This document shows, piece by piece, positions 48,948 to 61,100 of a DNA stretch of 64,000 bases (position 1 is its first letter; every line of letters begins with the position of its first letter). Both the position numbers and the translations under genes were made by a program. Where the stretch lies: assembly GCA_019614645.1 (NCBI GenBank), contig JABWDB010000047.1, positions 682,001 through 746,000 of the forward strand, written 5' to 3'. The DNA is from Stratiolaelaps scimitus (Eukaryota; Arthropoda; Arachnida; Mesostigmata; Laelapidae). The notes beneath the pieces are model-generated. The model did no database searches and was not told where the DNA came from. It worked only from the letters and a program-made list of their open reading frames with translations.

Positions 48948-51900
48948 ATGGCAGATATTCCAAGTAAAAATGACATTACGGCTGTGTTTAAGCGGCTCAG
49001 AGCCATCCCCGCCAACAAGGTGAGTGCTGGACAGGTCCAAGATGCATCAGTCAATCAGGGTTGTTTGTTGCAATTCAGCCTCACTGGTCGATTTCAACCC
49101 GAAACTAAATGCTACTGTTGGTGGCCAACGAACACAGCTGTTCGAAATAGCTCCTTGCTCACTTGTTTCATCCGGATGTGATCGACTCGACATCGGGTGG
49201 AATGCCAAATTGTCGATTGATTCAATTTCGAGGTCTTGGTACTGTCACTTACGATTATCAGTGCGTCACTTATGGCCGCTGATGAGAACATTTCGGCCAC
49301 CACTGATTTGCTGCTGTAGGTGTTCGGGGCATGAAGTTGACGTCCGACGGATGTCTTCTGCTGACAGGTTGTCCTCACTGAGCATCCTACGGTGATTCCA
49401 GTTGATTCCGGGTTGATTTGTTCAGCGATGTCGGTTCAGCACTGCGCTGACTGATATATGAGATTCAGGTCTCCATAGCCCGTTCACGCCACCTGTGTTT
49501 CTGTGTTGGCCTTATCGATATCATGAATAAACGAAAACTCCCTTGACCCCTAAATTCTGCCACTGAGAAAAAAACGAACGGAAACAGCGGAGCAACACCA
49601 AGAGATGTGGCTGAGGATTTTTTCCGTTCGTTTTCTATCGTGATTATTCCTCGTTAGAACATTTTTGAGCAGCGGATGGTCACCAGCATCAACATCATCT
49701 GTTGTCATTACTGGACTGACCGAGGAACCGCGGAGTCGACGTTGAATTTCGTTATGGTTTCTAAATAGTATATACATATATACATAATATACGCGTGTAC
49801 TCAGATGTTTAACTGTCTACCAGGACTAAGATATCTGCTGTCGAACACTCGCCACCGGATTTATTCTCTAGTTCCTTTTAAGTTTTCCAATTGAAAGGGA
49901 CGAAAACCTTTATAAACATCTTTAAAAATAGGCTAAGTGCTGAAGCAATAATAATCAATATTTACAGAAATTCGAGTCGGTAGATGTCTGTCTCACCTGA
50001 CAGATCAGGGGTATTCGCATTTACTCCGCGCCTTAAAGCCGTGTGTGTGCTCTTGTCGTCGATAAACAATCATTGCTAAGGCTCCCAATCCCGATTCCTT
50101 ACGAGTTAAGAAAATATCACTGACAGCTTTGTAACTATAGCGCAAGAAGACAACCCACCAAAATGTCACATCGGCAGTAACTATGATACAGTATGTCTGT
50201 CTATTATAGCTCACCTCGAAACGGAACTTGTTTCACCAGCTGTCATATTTGAACAATACATGCGGTCCATGCGTTATGTGAATTAATGCATATGATCGAA
50301 TAAGCTACCATGATTCATTCGGATTCGCAGTTCGCAATCTCACCAGCGACTTTGAAATGATAAAATAATAGCGGGGGCATTAATATCGTATTCTCGAAGT
50401 CAATTGCGGCAAGCACTTGTCAGAACAATGATCTTAGCACGAGCATTTTTTTCTTTTTTTTTATTTTGTGTCGTTTACGCCGCCATTGTATGCCAAATGT
50501 CTATGGGCTTTTTGCCTATGCGCCCACCATAGATCGCTGCACTACCATAAGAAGAAGTCTATTCGAATTGTGTTGTTTGCGTAACGGTTTGCGTTCCATC
50601 CCTATATGATTTTCAGATTTGTTTCTACATGACAGTGGTTTTTTTTTGCTAGCTGAACAGTGTTGGCAAACTGATAAGTAACTCGAACCATCCACGATAG
50701 TGAGTGTATTCGAACGCTCGATACTCGGTAGGGGGTCAAAAGTTTATCTACACAGGTGGCTCTATAGAATATCGGCAACAGCAGGAAAAAGCCGCCGACG
50801 CTTTCAAATATTTGTTGGTCGTCCTCGATGATGGTGATGATACACGTCGACCCTTGAAAGCAATAGGTGCATATGTTCTCATCCAGAGACCGTTACTTGA
50901 ACCGCGCACGATATAAGCAACTCCAAATTTGTGGAAATACAGCCGTCCATTGTGTAATTTTTCGATTCCTCAACATGCTCAGCTGTGCTCACTCGACTCT
51001 ATTCTCTATTCCTACATTGGGACGTTTGGCCAGATATCTGCTAGAACAAGTGTCGTAGAAGAATGGGCATAATGCTCCGTGCGAGGTTTCAAATCGATTA
51101 TATTTCAATGCCAATTTCAGCAATGTTTCGATTGCGGCACAAAGAATCCAACGTGGAGTTCGGTAACGTACGGCGTTTTCGTCTGTATCGATTGTTCGGC
51201 CGTTCACCGGGGTCTCGGGACTCACATCAGTTTCGTAAGATCGACCAACCTTGACACCACCTACACATGGGTAAGTTCAAAGATTCTGCTTGTTTGCTAC
51301 CACTGCGACTGTCATTAGCAGAACTGATTGTTGGGCAAACTAGTGTCTAAATGTCGTTGGCGACTTATGATAAGAGCTAAGAAACTGTTCCGACTCGGAC
51401 CGAGAATAGGAACGAGATTGCGTACAAATCGGCATTTTTTTTGTCCAAATAGTTGGATATATGCAGTATTCTCTTTGTTTTTTTTGTTTGAGAGTGAGAT
51501 GTCACTTAGTGTATCAACTAACGAAAACGAATCTATGGTGCTATCGAATGTTGATTACAATTGGCGTCTTCTACAATTCGCGTTCATCTGCAAATTCTCA
51601 GATCCAGCTACGGTCAATGCAACTGGGAGGGAATGCCAATGCGACGTCTTTCTTTGCATCGCACGGCGTTACCGTACTCCAGGTCGACGCAAAACAGAAG
51701 TACAACAGCAGGGCCGCTGCTCTCTACCGCGAGAAGCTTCACTCGATGGTTAGGATGGAAGGGACGCATAAACGTACACACCAACTGTATTGGCGCGATC
51801 GACCTGCCCTAATGTTGCCGCTATTATAGTTGACATTGGTCGTCAACAATCATCTACTCCTCGTACAATTAGTGTTTGATAGGAAAACGCCCACAATGAT

Positions 51901-54016
51901 ATTATATAATGTGCTCAAAGGGTATCATAATAGAGCGACAATTTTGGATACAAACAACAACAGCACATTTCGACTGTGACGGGCGAACTCTAAGACGATG
52001 TGCAATTTGATTCTATAGGCTGCCGCAGCAATGAAGAATCACGGCACAAAGCTTTGGATCGATGACGCACACCACGGAGATCACCATGGCGGCGGAGTGG
52101 CGAGACAGGACTCTCTCGACTTCTTCGAAGAACACACTAGCAAACCCGCTCAACAGGTAAGAGGAAAATTGAAGGTGCATGATATCGATTTGCGGAGAAG
52201 CATGTTGAAATGGAAGTGGAAATTCACGTGACAATGGACGTTTAGGGATGTGTTCGAAAACGTTTTCCATTTATCATAGTACAGCGCTGATATATATTTG
52301 GAGAACAACAAGTATTGTTGATCGAATACAAATTGTACGCCTCTGCCACCAGCACGAAATGCTCGAAACCCAAACACTCACGAATGACAATGCCGAGTCT
52401 ACAATTCCAAAAATTCACATCTTGCCATGGCCATGGCAAGATGTGAACTTCTGTGTTGGGTCTCACTACCAGACTATTTGCCGAAGCGGTGTTCCCGGTG
52501 TATACTGCGACGTTGTCGCCTCACTCGTCACGAGGACATATGTCCAGTAAACGAATTGCAATTGAAGGTGTATTTCGAGTACTACGCCTTGGTTGCATGC
52601 TACAAATGAATGCACTCTGTCAAGAACTTCGAGCATAACTAATACTGTTTCAACCATACCTTGTTACTGTGGCTGTGGATATCTTTCAGTTGGAGGAGGC
52701 CTCTCAGGAGTGTCTATTCAACAGTAGTCATAGTGGCAACAACAATAATCTCCCGACTAATCAACAACAGAACAATAACAACAACATCATAATCGAAGCG
52801 AGTACCGGAGAGAACATTGGAAGAGGTGGAGCCGGGAGTGACGCCTCGCGAGAATTGGGCTCCGCTTTGGCGGATGGCCGCAAACCTGCTGGCGCAACGG
52901 GAACCAAGAAGATCGGGGGTCTGGGGGCCAAACGAGTGGGTGGAGTAAGTATCGCAGGACAAACAGGGCAAATTTGCATCAACTTTAAATAGCACTGTTT
53001 TTTTTTATCGTCATGCTAAAGCAGTTAGTCGATAGTCGCAAAATGCCTTCAATGATTCCATTTCCTATGACAATTAGCCTGTTTTGCCATGTTGCCCCCT
53101 CAGAATAGCTTGACGAGGACCGCAATCTAAGGGGGGTGAGAGTTTTGTGATTGGTCACTAAATCTCTCCCCTGTCGGACTTCGCCAGACAACGAAGCGGA
53201 CCGCGGCGATACTCACGTTGGACCGCTGCGTTTTGTTTTTCAGCTCTAGTATTCATAGGACGCGTAGATTTTCTTTTAGCTTTAGCGAGCGCGCCACGGC
53301 TCAACGGCAATGTTGATAACAGTGACACTTTAAGTGGGTGAAAACTCTTTAACGATCAGTGCCTCTCCAACCCTAAGCGTCTGCCATTTTCAATCGGACC
53401 ACGATCATCATGGGCACGGTATGGTTGGGTGTACAATTGGGAGGTTACCCACGTATTCCATTTGCTGGACGGTATACACTGCCATTCGTATAATGTGTCC
53501 ATTAATGGTTGTACGTTGACGATGGCTTGCATGATCATGACAACCTCTAATTGTTTGTTCTCTCTGACTGTTTTAGCTGGGAGCTCGAAAAGCAGGCGGT
53601 CTTGGAGCCCAGAAGGCTGCTGTGAACTTCGATGAGTTAGAACGGGAGGCGAAGCAGCGCGAAGAGATGCGTGCACAGGTGGAGGCTCAGCAAAAGCTCA
53701 GCATTGTCCAGAAGAAGGAACAACAGGAGAAACAGCTGTAAGTTCTAACACTCTCGTTGATTTCGATTGTCAAATATGACCCTGAATGGCTTCTCTCGTG
53801 TTTAGCCAATGAGCGCCGTTTGAAAAACTGAGCTGTACGACAACTTAGCACACTATTGTCTATTTGCGTTCTTATTGATAGCTTAATCATTCATTCACTG
53901 TAGTAATAATGGCTGAACAATCGTCGATTTATCGGTTTTGTTAAGTATTGTCGAGGTGGATAGGTAGATTCCACTGAAGTATATATACAAATATATATAT
54001 ATATATATATTTATAA

Positions 54017-54092
<76 letters not shown>

Positions 54093-57000
54093 ATATATAT
54101 ACATATAAATATATATATAATATATACATTATATATATATATATATAATATATACATTATATATATGTATAACTCTATAGGTGGGTGCGGCTTATATATA
54201 AGCCGCACCCCCCTTTACTAAAGCGTTTGTATGGACGTTAATCTCATGGAATTAATGTGTGTTTGATGGATGCATTGTTATCTCACAGTCTTGCCATCAG
54301 CCGAGTGGAGCTGTGTGCATTTCACTCCAAAGAGTGATGATGCACTCGCAACATGCGAACATGGCGAGGTCGCGATATTATGAGTGATCTCCTTTACAAA
54401 TGTGCATTTCACGCATGGCGCGGGTCTCTATTATTTTTGGATATTTCACTGCGCAAGAGACCTATCTCGCCTCAGTTACTACTCTCAACGGAGGTGATTT
54501 GTGAGAGCGAATCCAGTACAGCCACCTGACACTGACCACGTAATTGATGGAAGGCATGCATGACTGGCCGGCTTAACAAACAACCCATCGAATCGACTAT
54601 TAAGCGAAGTGATCTCAACGTTCTATCTCTGTTACGACTATTCGTCAGCGGTTTAAAACTGACGCGAATTGTCCGGCCCTGTTTACGGCGGCATTAGCTG
54701 CAGTGGCCACGTTTTGCGTCGGTACACTTTTCCCAGAAATAGCTCACGATTGGGGGATTAGAGAATGTGTTATACATCGCCCACACTAAATTTCCGATTT
54801 GGCAAGTGGATCTCATTTCATTGCATCGTTGGCGTTCATCAGTACTTGCAATATTCGAGTATTGTGGCTCATGGATAGTTTACTTACAATTCTCCGGATC
54901 ACGAGTACTTCGTTGAAAGCCAAAGAACCAAATGGCTCCTGCCACCAAACTTGCGATTGCCACGGATACTAACACGACGATGGTGATCTTGGCGACGCGT
55001 GAGAGCCCCATTTTGGTGTTTGAGCCTGTCAACGAAGTCTCCTCGGTCGAACACGAACAACTCAATCTGGAGCACTTGGAACACCTAGAAAATGGCACGA
55101 TTCAAACAGAGGTGCTGCTCAGACAAGCTTCAGGGGCTCAATTTCCTGCTTTCTCCATCGACAAAAAACGATCATGAATATTTTCTCGAGCGTCCCTCCC
55201 ACCCAAGCCGCCTTGGCTCTCGACACCAGCCACGATCTTCCGTGAGATCAATGTATATATACACATGCCTATATCAATATATGTACTGACGGGTCGAGCT
55301 GCACCGTTGCTGTCTCCTGTTCAAGTTGCGTACATTCATCCGTCTTTGAACTTTTCTTTGTAGGAGTTTCCATGTTCTCACTGGTGCTGATCCCAACGGC
55401 TGTAAACCTCGTTGTTTTTCATATCGGCTCATTATCTGGACTAAAATCATATGTTGGGCTAAAATTTTTCCGGGCAGACTCTCAGTCAACATTTAAAGTC
55501 CGCGGAATGCTTGCAGCATCGTTTCATAAGACGGACCCCTTTTCAAATGTGGGGATGCACAACGGTGCGCATTAAGCCCGTGTCCCCCCGATTGCAAGGC
55601 GTACACCAAGGCGCCACGAAACCGGGCTCGACATAGGTATATTGGACAGGTTGTCTCCTGCTGTACAGCATCATTATTTGTCTATGATCTGGGATCGTGT
55701 TTCATAGAGACCATGTGTGAGGGTATATGTTGAGCAAATGCGTACTGTGTTGGCCCATTGCTTTCGTTAATACCAAACACACAATGACCTTGCCGGATTG
55801 TGAACATAAAGTTTTTGTACGAAAATTAACTGGGAGTGGTTACAATGTGCAGAGGTCACTTCTACCACACAATTCTCCGGCGGTCTTCATACGTTATGTT
55901 TTATCTTTCATAATAGTGATTCCAGTCCTAGATCTATGGATGTATGACAGTACTCTAAGCAGCTGAGCAGAAAGTCATTCAATGTTCGAAATACGCGCTA
56001 GTACCCATTAGCCCAGTTGTCAGTAAGCTGAAAGATACGGATGCGTTTCGCTTTCAGTCACTATATGAATGCAAACAAACACCCGCACTTTTTCCCATAG
56101 AGACACCAATCATTGTCCTGTTCCACGCAGAGCGTGCAAAAGCAGCCCGACTCTATCTCACACCAGCTGAATCAAGTATGCCGCCACTCGATGAACAGGA
56201 TCACTTCAAGTGTGTCACTCCCGCTAGCTAGCACTATGTTCAATCAAATGGTCGGCCGTCGATTGCTGATAGCCAAGTCCAGTTGGCAGGTAGGCAGAGA
56301 GTATTCGATAAACTGCGCTCAGTTTCAGTGGAGTGAGTGGCTGGGCGGAAGTCAGTCGACGTCTGATCGGCACCGCTCAAACGATTGAGAACCAATTCGC
56401 TTTGTTAGCGCGAGGCGTTCTGCGGGTTTTCTTTCTCTTTCTCTCTGTCGTGAAGTAGTACCGTGTGACTGTGTGAATTTGTTCTGATTGTACGAATGTG
56501 CTCGCGTGCGTGTATGTGTGTGTGTGTGCACGGGCTTGATGGAGCCTTTAAAGCGCACTTGGTCGTGGATGAGTGGGTGACAGATTCGACTTGAGTTTGG
56601 CTTCAAGTAGGTGACGGTTGCATTTTTTCTCGGCTGTTGGGTTCCCTCCGATTAGGTCCAGCCCATGTGTACGCGGAAGATGTATGCGTGTATAGTAGCC
56701 TACTAGTTTATACGCGGAATGGGATTGGTGCATTTTAATGTCACGCGCTGTGTGAAATTACTGCATCAACAGATAGCGGTTTTGTTTTAGATGTACTTTG
56801 TCTTGCATCTCTTCGCATGCACTATTTGTGTATAAGGACTTCAATGCCATAGCTCTCTCTGTGTGATATCATGCTGATATCAGATATCGACAGTGCGAAC
56901 TCTGTGTATCAAGGGGCTCACTTGAGATCAATCGATCTGTTGACGCTTGAGAGTTCTTGACGCGTTAGGTTTCCTTAATATAACTGAGTTCGATCCACTC

Positions 57001-58089
57001 TTGAGTGGTCGATCATGATCAGCGTGTGCGCTTTTTGACGTTGACTTTGATAGGGCGCGGCTAGCCGACCCCTTCCTGATCTATGTTGCGCTACAAACCA
57101 ATCAAACTTCAGTTCGTATGATACACAATTAAACAGCAGCAAAGCGGCGTGATGAAACTCGGCTCGGTTATTAAACTGGCAAATTAGCTATCTTTGAGAT
57201 ATGCGTCTAGTTACTAAATACTTACTCCTTGTGCGGTTCCACGGTGGACACTGGTTGTTGATTTTTAGCGTCCGGTGTATCAATACTACCGTAATGAGCC
57301 ATTTCTACCGGTGTGCTTTTTAGGTAGCACAAATATACAAACAAAAGCTATCTTTTCAAACACAATTACCACACGTTTGTTTCACGTCGCTTCGTGCCTA
57401 TGAGCATGTTAGAGAGATAGAGAGTAACACACGCAGTGCCTGTTACGCAGGCGTATTGTCTCCTGTAGTGCTCCTAACACAAACGTCATGCGTTTACAAC
57501 TGGAATCGAATTGGAGAGGCGACCTTTCAGGGGGTAGGGTGGGGGGTATTGCAAAGCGCGTCGGTAAGCAGCGCAGCGATTACTCGGATGAGAGCGCACA
57601 ATGCGGCGGCCAATCGGCTGAAGGTGAGCCTGCTAGAGCAGCCTGCCTAGGTTCGATAGGTTTTCATGGAGTGACGTGATTTTTCGCATTTGCCGATTGA
57701 CTCTGCTGCCAAAAGCGAAACTAGATTGATTTTCGATGCATGCAGTGACTGGCGATAGTCGATCGAAAAAAAGTGAAAGAATTAAAACACGTCGGTTTAA
57801 AAAAAGCCTGCTGTGGAGGATTAGATTTGCTTGCAGGTGTGGCCGTATATAGTACTCCAGTCTACTAGTACATTAGTAAACCGCCATTGGCTCTATCTGA
57901 TATGTGTATGTAGACAGATATTCTTCAGGCGGCGTTCCTCAAGGCTAGGTTCTTTTTAGGGACAATAGCTTAATTTCATCTATGCAAGCGCAACGGATGT
58001 ACCTGGTTGAGCCAATTGATTTGTATATATATATATTTATATATAAGAGCCGTGCAACCAACTAATCGTTATGAATTAAAGGTTAAAAC

Positions 58090-58124
<35 letters not shown>

Positions 58125-61100
58125 CAATATCTCCCTAGTGGCATGTTATGTCTGCTTATTAAATTAGTCTGCTTTTACAGTGGTCTGAGTAGAAAACCAA
58201 TTGTACATCAAGCAGTTGGTATTAGGTGTTCTCTGAGTGCCAGAACAGGAGTAGTGGATCCAACGAGCGCTTATATAGCTCAAGCGGATATCACTTTTTC
58301 CCCCTATTGTGGAACTTTGCCCAGTGGCAACTTTACGAGCATAAACTTACATATCACTGTGGTCGCCGGTGTCCACTAAGAAACTCGAGGCTCTATAATA
58401 TATTTTCGTGTCACGATTTTCTATGACAACAAGTGTTAAACCCAGCCATGAGAACAGATACCTACTTAACATGCGTGTGAATAAGTGAATGACAACTGTT
58501 CACCGTCTGTTACAGTGTATATACAGACAAGCGAATGCTTTAGTACTTGCCTCGTTTTGTGCTGGTGAGTCCAATTTCTCAACATCAAGGGATTTTGATG
58601 GCGGTGGGCAGAGACGGCTTCTGCTGACGGGTCCTGCGTCTGTTAACAGTCTGTTGGCCGCAGCAAACAAAGACAGCTAGATGGGAAGGCAATCACGTCA
58701 TGGTGTTCAATAACAGAATGTCTGTCAAACGCCGGTCTTGCAGTTACGTTGGGCTGTTGCGTGCGCGGACACTGCGCCACTTGCGAATTTGCGGCAACTC
58801 ACTACTGCTGACAATTGCTCGCTGGTCTCTAACTCACTAACCTAGTAGCTAGTATAACTGCAGCTATCTAGGCACAGTCTGCATAACGAAGTCAGTAAGC
58901 AGCTCTTCTGTATGTCGCCGAGCATCGCGCGTGGTGGCCGACCTAGCCCGCGCCTGCAAGAAGATGGATGCCTACAAAGAAACGAGTAACATTGGCGTAG
59001 TGTAAATTGACTATACGACCGCGACTACAACTACCACAACTACGCCTACTGAAGAAGCAACCACCGCGGCCGCCGCCGTGGTAGTCGTTCGTTTGGTTGG
59101 TCGGCCTGGCAGTGACCGCGTCGTACCTCTATTACCAACTATCCTTAAGCTCTTCTTGCTATTGTAGGCTTCAAACGACAACGACACCGCTCCACTGTCG
59201 CCACCGCTACCTCAACTCGATAGGATAGTTTTGACGATACGACTAATGGCGGGTGCCGACCTAGAATAGATCGCGCGCGTGAACTGTGCGATGAATGCGC
59301 GCTCTGCTGATGGTGGCGGTGGTTTTGGTGCCACCGCTGCTCTGCTGTTGCTGTTGTTGTGCTGTCCAATTGACGGCGAAGTGTGCCTCGATAACGCTAC
59401 CGACCGACTACAGCAATAGCGGAGTTGTTTCGAAACGGCTCGTTTGCTTGCGTGGCTACTGTGAAGATTTGACGTCGTCCGTTTCGTGGTATATTGCCGT
59501 ATACTGCCCACTAGTCATCGATGATTGTTGGTCGTTTGTCTGGAAAACCACACATCGAAATTGCGGCGGCACCGCTGCCTCGTGCTGTCAGATCGCAGCA
59601 GCAGCAGCGTATGATGTAGTTGGGGCGATCCTGCAACCATACGAACAGTGGTATCAGTATCAAGAGAAATCAATGTGGCAAAATCCAGTTGAATAATGGC
59701 GAAACAGCTCGTCACACACCGTGTGAGTCAGTCGTCCTGCTACAACAGTTGATCGCGTTTGGCGCCGACGTCTGTGGACACGCTGCTGTTCCGCGCGCGT
59801 GGGTGGCCGACGCGGGCGGGTCGGTACGTTTCGCTTATTATGAGTGTGTTCCTTGGACGCTGAACGGCGCAATGTGAGTCGCAGCTCAGGTAGAGGAGCA
59901 AGAGCGCAGGCGAGCAGGGCGCAGGCGATCAGGCCATGCGCTAGATGCGGTGAGTGGACTATCAGGCCTGCTGTCCCATCATCGCTGAGGCAACGATTAA
60001 AGGACGATGGCCAAACTCAAATGGAAATTGAGGAGAAAAACGACAGGGTGCTTGTGTGTATACTGTCGGACAGACGATCTCATGATGTTGACATATAACA
60101 ATACGAGAATCGGAGAGAGGGAGGCAAAAACCTACATCTGGAACTAGAGCGGTTATGGTGGGACAGCACGAAGGACGCACTCCATCCAAGCGGGCACTCG
60201 TAGCAATTTAGAAGCTCGGAGCGGAATTCTGTTTGTCAAAATGTATGATGCGTAGAATTTCTCATTGCAAGGCCACATAACCACTTGGTCTTGCTGTTGG
60301 TGGCTCGTAGTTGTATACGAGCCCGCAGTGACACGGTGTACCACGATGTACTGTAGTTTCGCAGTTATTAACTGTATGTATATATAAAATAGTTTTATAT
60401 ATAAGCACCCTGTGCTAATTAAACCTCATTCTCATCTCATTGTACGACAATGATGCAGTAATCAGTGAGCGTGGCTAATCTAGGCTAAGCGCTCTATTAC
60501 GATTCCATGTCAGTGATTACTGGCCAGCCAATAGTGATACAATCGAAGACAGCCAGAAATGATGCGAAAATAATGAGGTTTAGCCATGTCGTACGACCCT
60601 ATTATTCATTACCAGATTATGAGCAGGTTATCCCGTTGGCACTAATCAATCGTCGACCCCACTCCTGATTCTGTCAATACATCCGTCGGCTCTATGTGAA
60701 AGTGAAATCTAGACAAACCCAGCCTCGTCTCATCAAAGTAGTCTGCTCCACACCTTCGGTGCGAGCGCTAATCAATGAAGATCCTTGACCATAGATCCTA
60801 TTAGTTCGTATGTACGCGTTTGATAGACGGTGTACGAACACTGTCGAATCGTTTTACGGGGGACAGCATAGTCGATGCCAGAACGGAGGTGTCATTTAGC
60901 TGTATCCGACCCCGACCAACGCAGTTGGTCAACGATCAAATCGTCCGTAGATTACAACTATTGTTTTGTAATATAATTTATTTCTGCCTTTGAATAAGCT
61001 GCGAAGCGATACATTTTTTCTCTGCTGCTGCGACAAAAACGACCACCTTTGATGGACGATCTGCCAATCAGCAGTTGTGTAATTCAATTTATGACGACAT

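Noticed and set aside
53895..54208. Minus-strand open frames of Tyr and Ile repeats
   Set aside because: They simply translate a TA microsatellite and have no other coding signal.
59145..60344. Several frames on both strands in a GC- and repeat-rich stretch of ArfGAP intron 6
   Set aside because: They depend on trinucleotide-like repeats, conflict with each other and lack start or splice context. The region might be a promoter, but nothing in the sequence confirms it.
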